Shown: positions 39,564-49,949, counted from the first letter of the stretch. The stretch is DNA of 64,000 nucleotides from Polaromonas sp. (GCF_029945685.1 NZ_JAQSDA010000003.1:186001-250000), one strand, 5' to 3'. Notes: generated from the sequence alone by a model not told the origin. A program made the numbers and translations.

Positions 39564-40513
39564 CAATCACCGGTGCCACAGGATTTGTCGGTCGTGCCGC
39601 GTGCACCGAGGCCGTGGCTCGCAAGCGTGAGGTGCGCGCCGTTACCCGCGCGGCATCTGACATGCCGCCGGGGATGGACCATGTTGCTGTGGGGAATATC
39701 GATGGCGCGACAGACTGGGGGCCAGCCCTGGCGAATTGTGATGTCTTGGTTCACCTGGCCGCCAGGGTCCATGTGATGCGCGAGTCTGCCGCTGATCCTT
39801 TGGGCAGTTTTCGCCGCGTCAACGTGGACGGCACACTGAACCTGGCGCGACAGGCGGCCGCGGCGGGTGTGCGGCGCTTTGTCTTTGTCAGCTCCATCAA
39901 GGTCAACGGGGAGTCCACAGCGCCGGGAAAGCCGTTTTCCGAAAGTGATGCCCCAGCGCCGGCCGACGCCTATGGCGTGTCAAAAATGGAGGCGGAGCAG
40001 GGTTTGCGCGAACTGGCGGCCCGCACCGGGATGGAGGTGGCGATCATCCGCCCTCCACTTGTTTACGGATCGGGGGTGAAAGCCAATTTTGCCGCGCTGT
40101 TGGGCGCCATCCAGAAGGGCTGGCCTCTGCCCCTGGGCGCGGTGCAAAACCTCCGCAGCTTCGTGGCAATTGACAACCTGGTGGATTTTATTTTTACCTG
40201 TGCGGACCATCCGCTGGCCGCCAACGAGACCTTTTTAGTCAGCGACGGGCACGATCTTTCCACCCCCGGGCTGGTCCATGGTCTGGCCAGGGCGGCCGGC
40301 ATGTCTGCGCGGATGCCGCGGGTTCCGCTGTGGGCGCTGCAGGCGGGCGCCGCGCTGCTTGGAAAAGGCGACGCCCTCGGCCGCCTCTGCGGAAATCTGC
40401 AGCTTGATATTTCCAGGGCGCGTGATGTTCTGGATTGGGAGCCTCCGGTAGCGGTGGCGTACGCACTTCAACAAACGGTTGCGGGGAGGCGGGATCGTGA
40501 AACGTCTGTTTGA
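39551..40513 (+). CDS. NAD-dependent epimerase/reductase (WbpV-like UDP-4-keto-sugar reductase)
   Basis: LTITGATGFVGRAACTEAV; FVSSIKVNGEST; YGVSKMEAEQGL; directly precedes the initiating sugar transferase. Confidence 0.82.
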   Translation: MPFLTITGATGFVGRAACTEAVARKREVRAVTRAASDMPPGMDHVAVGNIDGATDWGPALANCDVLVHLAARVHVMRESAADPLGSFRRVNVDGTLNLARQAAAAGVRRFVFVSSIKVNGESTAPGKPFSESDAPAPADAYGVSKMEAEQGLRELAARTGMEVAIIRPPLVYGSGVKANFAALLGAIQKGWPLPLGAVQNLRSFVAIDNLVDFIFTCADHPLAANETFLVSDGHDLSTPGLVHGLARAAGMSARMPRVPLWALQAGAALLGKGDALGRLCGNLQLDISRARDVLDWEPPVAVAYALQQTVAGRRDRETSV

Positions 40514-41057
40514 CCTTGTGCTGGGGCTGGCGGCGGGCTTGTGCCTGCTGTTGCCCCTGCTGCTGGTGGCCTTGCTGGTCCGGGCCACGTCCGGCGGGCC
40601 GGTGCTTTATTGGTCTGACCGTTTGGGGCGCCGCAATGTCATTTTCAGGATGCCCAAGTTCCGCACCATGAAACTCGATACACCGGCGGTGGCCACCCAT
40701 TTGCTGGATAACCCGGACAGATTCCTGACCCCGGTGGGCAGCCTGTTGCGCAAAACCAGCCTGGATGAACTGCCGCAACTGTGGAGCATTATCAAGGGCG
40801 ACATGAGTTTTGTCGGCCCGCGCCCCGCGCTTTTCAGTCAACATGACCTGATCGCTCTGCGGACCCAGCATGGTGTGCATGAACTTCTGCCCGGCCTGAC
40901 GGGCTGGGCACAGGTCAATGGCCGTGACGAATTGCCCATCCCCCAGAAAGTCCAGCTGGATGCGGAATATGTTCGACGGCAATCATTCTGGTTTGACTTG
41001 CATATTTTGTGGATCACTTTTGTGAAAGTGCTGCGTCGTGACGGCGTTTCCCATTGA
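40497..41057 (+). CDS. Initiating sugar phosphotransferase (PglC/WcaJ catalytic domain)
   Basis: VKRLFDLVLGLAAGLCLLLPLLLVALLVRATSGGPVLYWSDRLGRRNVIFRMPKFRTM...LRKTSLDELPQLWSIIKGDMSFVGPRPAL. GTG start at 40497. Confidence 0.92.
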   Translation: MKRLFDLVLGLAAGLCLLLPLLLVALLVRATSGGPVLYWSDRLGRRNVIFRMPKFRTMKLDTPAVATHLLDNPDRFLTPVGSLLRKTSLDELPQLWSIIKGDMSFVGPRPALFSQHDLIALRTQHGVHELLPGLTGWAQVNGRDELPIPQKVQLDAEYVRRQSFWFDLHILWITFVKVLRRDGVSH

Positions 41058-41070
41058 AAGCAACACGTTG

Positions 41071-42363
41071 ATGCTGAAAAATGCCGGAATTCGCGTGACG
41101 CTGGTGTGTCTCGTTGCCGCATCGGTGGGACTGTCTGTTGCCATCATCAGCATCAGCAAAGTCTTGCTTGTAATCACCTTGTCGCTCGTGTTGTTACGGG
41201 GCAATCGGGCTGTCCCCAGTCGTGCAGCCTTGCAAGAGACCCTGACTCCGCTGCTGGCGACGATCATTGCGTTGGTTTTTATAGTTAGTCTTCTTTGGAC
41301 TTCTGCGCCCTTGAACAGCGCGCTCGGTGCCGTGGGAAAATACGGCAAATTTCTGCTTATCCCTGCGCTTTTGGTGTTAGTTCAGTCCCGCCGCGAGGCT
41401 GCATATGCATTGGCCTTCTTTTTGGGAGCGCAATTTTCTTTGTTGCTTGGTTCCTGGGGGTTATATTTCCATGTGCCAGTTCCATGGGCCACTTCAAACA
41501 TGGCTACAACTGCCTATGCTGTTTTTTCCAGCTATCTAGACCAAGGCATCATGAGTGCGGTGGCGGCAGCCGTTTTTTGGCACCTGAGATCGCTTGCGTC
41601 GAATCGTTTTGTTCGTTGGGTAGCCATCTTGGTATCGGTAGTTGCATTGGGATGTGTGTTTGTTGTTTTCACTGGGCGCACCGGACATCTTGTGGGGATA
41701 GCGGTGTTGTCTCTAGCGTTTTTTTTTGCGCTACCCAGAAAGTATCGACTAGCTTCCTTGTTGGTGCCGCCGCTGATGCTGGTGGTGGTTTTTTTCAGCT
41801 TTGAAAAGGTGGCTCAAGGGTTTTTCGCCGTCAAGGCAGAGATATCTTCGCACTCTGCCAAGTTCGATCCACAGAGCTCATCCGGGGTGCGGTTAAATTT
41901 TTGGAAAACTTCTGTCGAAGCGATTGTCGAGCGCCCCCTGATGGGTTCCGGTGCCGGGAGTTGGGTCACGGAGTACAACAGAATCGAGCAACAAAAAAAT
42001 CCCCTTCATCAGAGCCTGGGGCCACAATCACACGGCAACCCTCACCAGGAGTTTCTGTTGTGGGGTGTGCAGCTGGGTGTAGGCGGGATCTTGCTCTTGT
42101 TCGCATTCGGGGGGGCGGTATTGCTTGACTTGCGCAAGATGGAACCACCTATTGCCCGTGCAGGTCAGTCGGTATTGCTGGCTCTCGCCGTGTCTTGCTT
42201 GTTTAATTCATCTCTTTACGATGCATACATTGGTGATTTTTTCTGTGTATCGCTGGGTGTTCTGCTGGCTTATGGCTTTCATAGTCGTGAGGCATCAGGG
42301 GGTAGCGTAGTGGAGGGGGTTGTGCAGCACCTTAAAAATGAAGATCCGTTGATAAAAATATGA
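41071..42363 (+). CDS. O-antigen ligase family protein (WaaL candidate)
   Basis: About 10-12 hydrophobic segments; GSGAGSWVTEYNRIEQQ...GPQSHGNPHQEFLLWGVQLGVGGILLLF, typical WaaL/Wzy_C motif. Confidence 0.82.
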   Translation: MLKNAGIRVTLVCLVAASVGLSVAIISISKVLLVITLSLVLLRGNRAVPSRAALQETLTPLLATIIALVFIVSLLWTSAPLNSALGAVGKYGKFLLIPALLVLVQSRREAAYALAFFLGAQFSLLLGSWGLYFHVPVPWATSNMATTAYAVFSSYLDQGIMSAVAAAVFWHLRSLASNRFVRWVAILVSVVALGCVFVVFTGRTGHLVGIAVLSLAFFFALPRKYRLASLLVPPLMLVVVFFSFEKVAQGFFAVKAEISSHSAKFDPQSSSGVRLNFWKTSVEAIVERPLMGSGAGSWVTEYNRIEQQKNPLHQSLGPQSHGNPHQEFLLWGVQLGVGGILLLFAFGGAVLLDLRKMEPPIARAGQSVLLALAVSCLFNSSLYDAYIGDFFCVSLGVLLAYGFHSREASGGSVVEGVVQHLKNEDPLIKI

Positions 42364-42441
42364 AGTCAGGGAAACGAACTTTGGGATGGGCCCGTGTGGC
42401 GGCGGGGAAAAAGCGCTTCTTTCTCCGACCTTTGTTGGCCA

Positions 42442-44367
42442 ATGTTCATGCGTAGGCAGGTTCTCAGTTGGTCGCGCGTGACCAAATGGTTACTGGTGAT
42501 GTTGCTGGACGTGGTCATGGCCGTGGCGGCGATGTGGATGGCATTTTCGCTGCGGCTGGACACGCTGCACTGGCCCTCCGACATGCAGTGGGCGGCTTAT
42601 GGATTGGCGCCCATGTTGGCCATTCCAGTTTTTATCAAATTTGGGCTTTACCGCGCCATTTTCCGGTACACCGGTCTCGCTGCTCTGGTAGCGACTGCGC
42701 AGGCGATCGCGGTTTATGGTGTCTTGCTCTTTGCCTTGTTGCTGTGGCAACAGTGGCCAGGCATACCGCGCACCATTGGCTTGTTGCAGCCTGTGATCTT
42801 TCTGGTTCTGGTGGGCACCAGCCGCGCGCTGGCTCGGTTCTGGTTGTCGGATCCCGGCCGCATGGCCCGCCAGGTGGAAGGGCGCCTTCTGATTTATGGG
42901 GCAGGCAATGCCGGCGTGCAGACGGCCACCGCCATTGGCATAACAGGCCAATACAAGCTGGTCGGTTTTATTGACGATGATGCCTCGAAGATGAGGCGCA
43001 GCATCAATGGCGTACCGGTATTCGGTCTTATCGATGTGCCGGAGGTTGTGGCCCGGCACCAGGTCACTGACATCTTGCTGGCATTGCCCCGTGCATCGAG
43101 GGAGCGCCGAAATAGCATTATCGAAAGCTTGCGTGGGTTGCCTGTTCATATCCGTACATTGCCAGCCTGGGCCGACCTGGCAAGCGGACGGGTGACGGTA
43201 AGGGATTTTCGTGAGCTGGATGTGGAAGATCTGTTGGGGCGCACCCCCATTCCGCCTGACAGGCAACTACTCGCGCGGGATATCACTGGCAAGGTCGTGT
43301 TAGTAACGGGCGCGGGCGGCAGCATAGGTAGCGAGTTGTGTCGCCAGATTCTTCTGCAGGGACCACGCCAATTGCTGCTGGTGGACCACAGCGAGTACGG
43401 ACTCTACGCGATTCACCAGGAGCTTCAGGTACTTTGCTCCGTCAGAGAGTCCGCGGCTGAACTGCCGGTTGAGCTGGTGCCTTTGCTCGGAAGCGTGGGC
43501 AGCTATGACCGGATGTCGGCCTTGTGCAAGCTTTACCAACCAGCCATTGTTTACCATGCAGCCGCTTACAAGCATGTGCCCATGGTGGAGGGCAATGCCG
43601 GTGAAGGCATTGCAAACAACGTGTTCGGTACGCTCAACATGGCTCGTGCTGCACTGGAGAATTCGGTAGCGCGTTTTGTGCTGATCTCCACCGATAAAGC
43701 CGTGCGGCCCACGAATGTAATGGGTGCCAGCAAACGCATGGGCGAGTTGGTACTGCAGGCGCTGGCGGCTGAAAGAACGCCGGTCTTTCTCGACTCCGGC
43801 CCCGGGTCTGGCAGCGCTCATGCCAACAATACCTGTTTCACCATGGTTCGATTCGGCAATGTGCTTGGCTCAAGCGGCAGCGTTGTCCCGCTTTTTCGCC
43901 GGCAACTTGCCGATGGCGGTCCGCTGACGGTCACTCATGCCGAGGTCACCCGGTATTTCATGACCATTCCCGAAGCGGCGCAGTTGGTCCTGCAAGCTGG
44001 TGCCATGGCTGTGGGGGGTGATGTCTTTGTGCTTGACATGGGCGAACCCGTAAAAATAATGGATCTGGCGCGTCGCATGGTTGAATTGTCAGGTTTAACT
44101 GTGCGGGAAGAAGGTGCGGATACCGGTGATATTGAGATCAAGGTCACAGGTTTGCGCCCCGGAGAAAAACTCTACGAGGAGCTGCTGATCGGCGACAACC
44201 CTGAATCCACGGCGCATCCCCGCATCATGAAGGCCCATGAGCCTTTCCTGTCATGGTCGGAATTGGCTCCAGAATTGCGCGCGTTCCGGCTCGTTGCGCA
44301 AGCTGACGACGTCGAAGCCATCAAGGCCACGCTCAAGTGCCACGTGCAGGGATACCAGCCGAGTTAG
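42442..44367 (+). CDS. Nucleoside-diphosphate-sugar epimerase/dehydratase (WbpM/PglF/CapD family)
   Basis: N-terminal TMs, CoA-binding-like domain, then VVLVTGAGGSIGSELCRQIL; ISTDKAVRPTNVMGASKRMGELVLQAL. Start may be upstream. Confidence 0.93.
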   Translation: MFMRRQVLSWSRVTKWLLVMLLDVVMAVAAMWMAFSLRLDTLHWPSDMQWAAYGLAPMLAIPVFIKFGLYRAIFRYTGLAALVATAQAIAVYGVLLFALLLWQQWPGIPRTIGLLQPVIFLVLVGTSRALARFWLSDPGRMARQVEGRLLIYGAGNAGVQTATAIGITGQYKLVGFIDDDASKMRRSINGVPVFGLIDVPEVVARHQVTDILLALPRASRERRNSIIESLRGLPVHIRTLPAWADLASGRVTVRDFRELDVEDLLGRTPIPPDRQLLARDITGKVVLVTGAGGSIGSELCRQILLQGPRQLLLVDHSEYGLYAIHQELQVLCSVRESAAELPVELVPLLGSVGSYDRMSALCKLYQPAIVYHAAAYKHVPMVEGNAGEGIANNVFGTLNMARAALENSVARFVLISTDKAVRPTNVMGASKRMGELVLQALAAERTPVFLDSGPGSGSAHANNTCFTMVRFGNVLGSSGSVVPLFRRQLADGGPLTVTHAEVTRYFMTIPEAAQLVLQAGAMAVGGDVFVLDMGEPVKIMDLARRMVELSGLTVREEGADTGDIEIKVTGLRPGEKLYEELLIGDNPESTAHPRIMKAHEPFLSWSELAPELRAFRLVAQADDVEAIKATLKCHVQGYQPS

Positions 44368-44436
44368 TGAGGTGGGGGTGTTCCGGCAAGCATGCGGCAC
44401 AATTCACCATTATTTCCCTATCCAAGGCCAGCCGCA

Positions 44437-45348
44437 ATGACGACCACCTCCCACCCCGACCCCGACCTCTCCCACGTAGGCCCGCGCGACAAGGCCGAAA
44501 TTCTGGCGCAGGCACTGCCTTACATTCGCAAGTTCCACGGCAAGACGCTGGTCATCAAGTACGGCGGCAATGCCATGACCGACCCGGCGCTGCAGGCGGA
44601 CTTTGCCGAGGATGTGGTGCTGCTCAAGCTGGTCGGCATGAATCCGGTGGTGGTGCATGGCGGCGGGCCGCAGATCGAGACCGCGCTCAATCGCCTGGGC
44701 AAGAAGGGCGAATTTGTGCAAGGCATGCGCGTGACCGACGAGGAAACCATGGAAGTGGTGGAGTGGGTGCTGGCGGGCCAGGTGCAGCAGGACATCGTGG
44801 GCCTGATCAACCAGGCCGGCGGCAAGGCGGTGGGCCTGACGGGGCGCGACGGCGGCCTGATCCGGGCGCAGAAACTCAAGATGGTCGACAAGGACGACCC
44901 GGCCAAAGAGCACGACATCGGCTTTGTCGGTGACATCCTCAGCATCGACCCCAGCGTCGTCAAGGCGCTGCAGGACGACGCCTTCATTCCCGTGATCAGC
45001 CCGATCGGCTTTGGCGAGCACAACGAGAGCTACAACATCAATGCCGACGTGGTGGCAGGCAAGCTGGCCATTGTGCTGAAGGCCGAAAAGCTGGTGCTGC
45101 TGACGAACACGCCCGGCGTGCTGAACAAGGCCGGCGAACTGCTGACCGACCTCAGTGCCCGCGAAATCGACGACCTGTTTGCCGACGGCACCATCTCCGG
45201 CGGCATGCTGCCCAAGATCGAGGGCGCGCTGGATGCGGCCAAAAGCGGGGTGAACTCGGTGCACATCATCGACGGCCGCGTGCCGCATGCCATGCTGCTG
45301 GAGATCCTGACCGACCAGGCGTACGGCACGATGATCCGCTCGCATTGA
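44437..45348 (+). CDS. argB: Acetylglutamate kinase
   Basis: [46 protein letters not shown]. Confidence 0.97.
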   Translation: MTTTSHPDPDLSHVGPRDKAEILAQALPYIRKFHGKTLVIKYGGNAMTDPALQADFAEDVVLLKLVGMNPVVVHGGGPQIETALNRLGKKGEFVQGMRVTDEETMEVVEWVLAGQVQQDIVGLINQAGGKAVGLTGRDGGLIRAQKLKMVDKDDPAKEHDIGFVGDILSIDPSVVKALQDDAFIPVISPIGFGEHNESYNINADVVAGKLAIVLKAEKLVLLTNTPGVLNKAGELLTDLSAREIDDLFADGTISGGMLPKIEGALDAAKSGVNSVHIIDGRVPHAMLLEILTDQAYGTMIRSH

Positions 45349-45453
45349 CGGCCCCCCGGGGCCTGCCCTTGCTGACGCCGGGCTGTCGGATGTGCCGCTG
45401 CTGGTGTAATCCCCCATGAATGTGGTCTGCTGCGGCCCCTATGCTCCTGATCT

Positions 45454-46146
45454 ATGAGACTTCTCCTGGTTGAAGACGACGTCATGCTGGCCAGCGGCAT
45501 CAAGCTGGGGCTTTCGGACGCCGGTTATGCGGTGGACTGGGTCGGCAGTGCCGAGCGTGCCGAGGAGGTGCTGCAGGGCGAGAGTTTTGACGCCGCCATC
45601 ATCGACATCGGCCTGCCCAAAATCGACGGCCTGGAGCTCACGCGTCGGCTGCGCAGCAGGGGGCTGGCCATGCCGGTGCTGATCCTCACGGCGCGCGACG
45701 CCCTGGAGGACCGGGTGCAGGGCCTGGACCTGGGCGCGGATGACTACATGGTCAAACCTTTTGAACTGCCCGAGCTGCTGGCGCGCCTGCGTGCGCTGCT
45801 GCGCCGCTCGCAGGCGGCCACCAGTGCCATCTTGAGTTTCGGTGCGCTGGAGCTCGACTCGGCGAACCGCCAGGCGCGCGCCAACGGGCAGCTGATTGAT
45901 CTGGGGCCGCGGGAATGGACGGTGATGGAGTATTTGCTGATCCACGCACCCAAACCTGCCAGCAAGGACAAACTGCTGGCCGCGCTGACCGGTTGGGACA
46001 AGGAAATCACCCCCAATGCGATCGAGGTCTACGTCTCGCGCCTGCGGGGCAAGCTGGAGCCGCACGGCATCGCACTGCGTTCCATTCGTGGCTTTGGTTA
46101 CCGGCTGGAGCTGGTGGGCGGCGAGTCGCTGGACGCGCCGGCCTAG
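45454..46146 (+). CDS. OmpR-family response regulator (TctD-like)
   Basis: MRLLLVEDDVMLASGIKLGL; IIDIGLPKIDGLEL; C-terminal winged helix EVYVSRLRGKLE...IRGFGYRLE. Confidence 0.93.
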   Translation: MRLLLVEDDVMLASGIKLGLSDAGYAVDWVGSAERAEEVLQGESFDAAIIDIGLPKIDGLELTRRLRSRGLAMPVLILTARDALEDRVQGLDLGADDYMVKPFELPELLARLRALLRRSQAATSAILSFGALELDSANRQARANGQLIDLGPREWTVMEYLLIHAPKPASKDKLLAALTGWDKEITPNAIEVYVSRLRGKLEPHGIALRSIRGFGYRLELVGGESLDAPA

Positions 46147-46155
46147 GCTGCCTCG

Positions 46156-47634
46156 ATGCGAGAGAACACCGGCGCTGATCCGGCCACGGCGGCTGTCGCG
46201 GAAAAAGCCGTTGCCTTGAGCGTGCCGGCGGCCATGAAATCAGGGCTTCAGCGCCGCCTGCTGCTGCTGCTGCTGGCGCCCCTGGCCCTGTTTGCCCTGA
46301 TCAGCATCTACTTCGACTACGAAGCGGCGGGCAATGCCGCCCTGCAGCAAGACCAGCAGCTGCGGCGCCTGGCGCCCCTGCTGGCCGACTCGGTACTCGC
46401 GCCCGGCCGCACGGCCGACGACATTCCCGTGATGCTGCTGGCGCCACCGGTCGAGGAGTTCCTCAAGGCGCGTGCCGGCTTTGCCGGTTACCGGGTGTCG
46501 GATGCGGATGGCCGTTTCCTGGGGGGTGACGCCTGGATCAGCATGGTGGTGCCCACCACCCGCGAGCCCGAGTTTCACAGCATGGAGGAAAACGGCGTCA
46601 CCTACCGGGTGGTGGTGCAACGCGTCAAAACCGCGGCGGGCGAGCTGATCCTGCAGCTGGCCGATGGCTCGGATGCGCGCCAGCAGTGGGTGCGCTCGGT
46701 CGTTGTCAAGGTGCTGTTGCCCAACCTGATTCTGGTGCTGGCCGCTGCCCTGGCCGTCAACTGGGCCGTCACCCGGGCCCTGCGGCCGCTGCTGGCGCTC
46801 AAGGAAGCGGTCGAGCGCCGGTCCCCGCGCGACCTCAGCGCGATTGACCCGCAGAGCACGCCAAGCGAAGTGCGGCCGCTGGTCGCCTCACTGAACCGCC
46901 TGTTTGCGCTGGTCAACGACCAGGCCGAGGGCCAGCGCCGCTTTGTGGCCGATGCCGCGCATCAGCTGCGCACCCCGCTGGCGGGGCTGCAAGCCCAGGT
47001 GGAAGCCTGGGCGCAGGCGGCCATGGCGCCCGCGGCAGGCAGGCAACTGACCCTGTCGGCCGACAGGATCATGGCACTGCGCAGCGCCACCCGGCGCACC
47101 TCGCAGCTGGCCAACCAGTTGCTGGCCCTGTCGCGGGCAGATGCCTCCCAGATGGCGGGCCAGCCGGTGCATCGGGTGGACCTCAAGGACCTGTGCGAGT
47201 CGGTGCTGGCCCTTCACCTGGATGCAGCCTCGGCCAAAGGCATTGACCTGGGGCTGGAGGTGCGTTTTGCCCAGGTCTCCGGCCACGAATGGCTGCTGCG
47301 CGAGCTGCTCGGCAACCTGGTGGACAACGCTGTGAAATACACGGCGCCCGGCGGCACGGTCACGATACGCTGCGGCCCGCTGGAGTCCCATGCACAGGTT
47401 TTTCTCGAGGTGGAAGACGATGGGCCGGGCATTCCTGCTGCCGAGTGCGCCCGGGTGCTGGAGCGGTTTTACCGGGTGCCCGGCACCGGCGGGGAGGGCA
47501 ACGGCCTGGGCTTGGCCATTGCCGACGAGATTGCGCGGGCGCACGGGGCGCAGCTGACGCTGGAGGCCGCCGGCAGCCGGAACGACGCCGCCGGCGGCCT
47601 GCGGGTGCGGCTGGTGATGCGTTCGCCGGTCTGA
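46156..47634 (+). CDS. Sensor histidine kinase (TctE-like)
   Basis: H-box FVADAAHQLRTPLAGLQAQ; N/G boxes LLGNLVDNAVKYT, VEDDGPGIP, GNGLGLAIADEIARAHG. Confidence 0.92.
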   Translation: MRENTGADPATAAVAEKAVALSVPAAMKSGLQRRLLLLLLAPLALFALISIYFDYEAAGNAALQQDQQLRRLAPLLADSVLAPGRTADDIPVMLLAPPVEEFLKARAGFAGYRVSDADGRFLGGDAWISMVVPTTREPEFHSMEENGVTYRVVVQRVKTAAGELILQLADGSDARQQWVRSVVVKVLLPNLILVLAAALAVNWAVTRALRPLLALKEAVERRSPRDLSAIDPQSTPSEVRPLVASLNRLFALVNDQAEGQRRFVADAAHQLRTPLAGLQAQVEAWAQAAMAPAAGRQLTLSADRIMALRSATRRTSQLANQLLALSRADASQMAGQPVHRVDLKDLCESVLALHLDAASAKGIDLGLEVRFAQVSGHEWLLRELLGNLVDNAVKYTAPGGTVTIRCGPLESHAQVFLEVEDDGPGIPAAECARVLERFYRVPGTGGEGNGLGLAIADEIARAHGAQLTLEAAGSRNDAAGGLRVRLVMRSPV

Positions 47635-47778
47635 CCCCCAAAACCATGCTGCTGCAGGGCCGCGTACGCGGGTTTGCCCCTGACTGGCCTCGTTCGAAAG
47701 CCCCCTCGGCCTGTGCGAGAATCCAAAGCGCCGGCCGATTTTTTGAAACATCTCTTACAACAACGCACTGCATGCCCT

Positions 47779-48414
47779 ATGTCCGAGTTTGAGTCCGATG
47801 TGAGTCCCGCGCTCTCCACGCCGGCTGCGCCGCGCAAGCGCCCCAAGCCGGGCGAGCGCCGCGTGCAGATCCTGCAGGCGCTGGCGACCATGCTGGAGCA
47901 GCCCGGCGCGGAGCGCATCACCACCTCGGCCCTGGCGGCCCGGCTTGAAGTCAGCGAGGCGGCGCTGTACCGCCACTTTGCCAGCAAGGCACAGATGTTT
48001 GAGGGGCTGATCGAGTTCATCGAGCAGACCGTGTTCACCCTGGTCAACCAGATCGCCGAACGCGAGACCGACCCGGCGCAGCGCACCCGCCGGCTGGTCG
48101 TCATGCTGCTGCAGTTTGCCGAGAAAAACCCGGGCATGACCCGCGTCATGGCCGGCGACGCCCTGGTGTTCGAAAACGAGCGCCTGCAGGAGCGCATGAA
48201 CCAGTTTTTCGACAAGCTCGAGTCCAGCCTCAAGCAAAACCTGCGCGATGCCGCCGGGGCCGACGGCGCCGCCACACCGACCGTGCAGGCGCAGGTGCAG
48301 GCGTCGGTCATCGTGGCCTTCATGATGGGCCGCCTGCAGCGCTTCTCGCGCTCCGGCTTCAAGCGCCTGCCGACCGAACACCTTGACGCCAGCCTGGCCG
48401 TGGTGCTGGGTTAA
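47779..48414 (+). CDS. slmA: TetR-fold nucleoid occlusion factor
   Basis: KPGERRVQILQALATMLEQPGAERITTSALAARLEVSEAALYRHFASKAQMFEGLIEFIEQTVF, immediately 3' of argB. Confidence 0.88.
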   Translation: MSEFESDVSPALSTPAAPRKRPKPGERRVQILQALATMLEQPGAERITTSALAARLEVSEAALYRHFASKAQMFEGLIEFIEQTVFTLVNQIAERETDPAQRTRRLVVMLLQFAEKNPGMTRVMAGDALVFENERLQERMNQFFDKLESSLKQNLRDAAGADGAATPTVQAQVQASVIVAFMMGRLQRFSRSGFKRLPTEHLDASLAVVLG

Positions 48415-48433
48415 CAGGCTCTGGCCTCACTCT

Positions 48434-48484
48434 CAAAAAGATAGCTGCTCGCGCCCGAGGCATAAGGGCTGGCGGCACATTTTG
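48434..48484. repeat. Dispersed intergenic repeat, copy A (degenerate)
   Basis: AAAAAGATAGCTGCTCGCGCCCGAGGCATAAGGGCTGGCGGCACATTTTG shares the TAGCTGCYYGCGC...GGGCTGR core with copies at 49947 and 51031. Confidence 0.6.
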
Positions 48485-48512
48485 TTCAGAAGATCGGGGT
48501 CCGGCCAGCGGT

Positions 48513-49949
48513 TCAGTCGTCGTTCCCGTCTGCCTGCAGCTGCGCCAGCGCCGCCAGAACTCCGAGCCGCTCGATGCGGTCCAGTTGCCGGCCCACCAGC
48601 GCCAGCCAGTGCGTGTTGTCCGGCAGGGCCTCGCCCCAGATCACCCGCCATGTGCCCAGCGCCTGCACGCTGGCCTCGGCGTCGCCGGCATGCATCTGGG
48701 CCAGCGCCTGCAGTTCCCCGGCCATCGGATCGTTCATCGCATAGGCGTTTCCCTGCTCGTCGCAGCCGCGCACATAACGCATCCAGGCTGCGGCGGCAAA
48801 CGCCAGGCCGTCCACCGGCAGGCCGGCGCGCAGCGCGCCCAGCACTGACGGCGGCCAGCGCTGGGGAATTTTCTGCGAGGAATCGGTGGCGATCTGGTGC
48901 ACGCTGTGTTGCAGCGCGGGGTTGGCAAACCGCGCCAGCAGGGCATCCCGGTAGCCGGCCCAGTCGGGGCGGCTGAGCTGGGGCCCCACCTCGCGGGTCA
49001 TCAGGCCGTGGATGAAGCTGAGCACGGCCGGCTGCGTGATGCATTCGCCGATCACCGGCCAGCCGGCCACCGCACCCAGACAGGCCATGGCCGTGTGGCT
49101 GCCGTTGAGCAGGCGCAGCTTGGCGTCCTCGAACGGCGCCACGTCGTCCACCACCGTCACGCCGGCGCCGGCCAGCAGATCGGCGTCGCCCGGGTCGGCA
49201 AAACGTCGCTCGATCACCCATTCCCAGAAAGCTTCGGTGCCCAGCGCGGCTTGGTCGGCCACGCCGAGCGCCTGCGCGGCGGCAGCCAGGCGTTGCGGCG
49301 TGGCCGCGGGGACGATGCGGTCCACCATGCTGTTGGGGAAGGCGCAGGCGCGCTCAATCCAGTCCGCCAGCGCGGGGCTCAGTGGCCGCGCGGCGTTCAC
49401 ACACAGGGCCTGCAACTGGCGTCCGTTGTGCGCCAGGTTGTCGCAGGACGCCATGGTCAGGCCCGGCAGGCCGGCGGCATGGCGCGCGGCCAGGCCCTGC
49501 GCGATCAGCCGGCCCAGCTCGGGACCGTAGCCCTTCTCGGTGACCGTCAGCGTCAGCCAGCGGGTGGACGGCGCGGCGATGGCCTGGACCACCTGCGCCG
49601 GCTCACGCGCGGCGACGGCGGTCTGCCAGATCGCGCCGCCGACCTGCCACTGGCTGCCGGCGCGGCTTGCCACCTGCACCGCGTACAGGCCGTCCTGCAC
49701 GGTCAAGGCATCGGCCAGCTGCGTGCTGCGCATGGCCACGCCGAACACGCCCCAGCGCGTGTCGCCGCTCTGCAGCAGCGTGTCAAACACCAGCGCCTGG
49801 TGGGCGCGGTGGAAGGCGCCCAGCCCGAGGTGCACGACGCCCGGCGCGCCCTGGCGCGGGTAGGCCGGCACCGCGATGCCGCGCGCGGCGAGGGCGGGCA
49901 GGCAGGCGCTGCCCAGCCGGGTCGCCGCTTCAGCGGGTTTTATAGTCAT
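48513..49949 (-). CDS. Mannitol dehydrogenase-family protein, likely fructuronate reductase
   Basis: GVVHLGLGAFHRAHQALVFDTLLQSGDTRWGVFGVAMRS; CDNLAHNGRQLQALC; FPNSMVDRIVPA. Confidence 0.87.
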   Translation of the reverse strand: MTIKPAEAATRLGSACLPALAARGIAVPAYPRQGAPGVVHLGLGAFHRAHQALVFDTLLQSGDTRWGVFGVAMRSTQLADALTVQDGLYAVQVASRAGSQWQVGGAIWQTAVAAREPAQVVQAIAAPSTRWLTLTVTEKGYGPELGRLIAQGLAARHAAGLPGLTMASCDNLAHNGRQLQALCVNAARPLSPALADWIERACAFPNSMVDRIVPAATPQRLAAAAQALGVADQAALGTEAFWEWVIERRFADPGDADLLAGAGVTVVDDVAPFEDAKLRLLNGSHTAMACLGAVAGWPVIGECITQPAVLSFIHGLMTREVGPQLSRPDWAGYRDALLARFANPALQHSVHQIATDSSQKIPQRWPPSVLGALRAGLPVDGLAFAAAAWMRYVRGCDEQGNAYAMNDPMAGELQALAQMHAGDAEASVQALGTWRVIWGEALPDNTHWLALVGRQLDRIERLGVLAALAQLQADGNDD

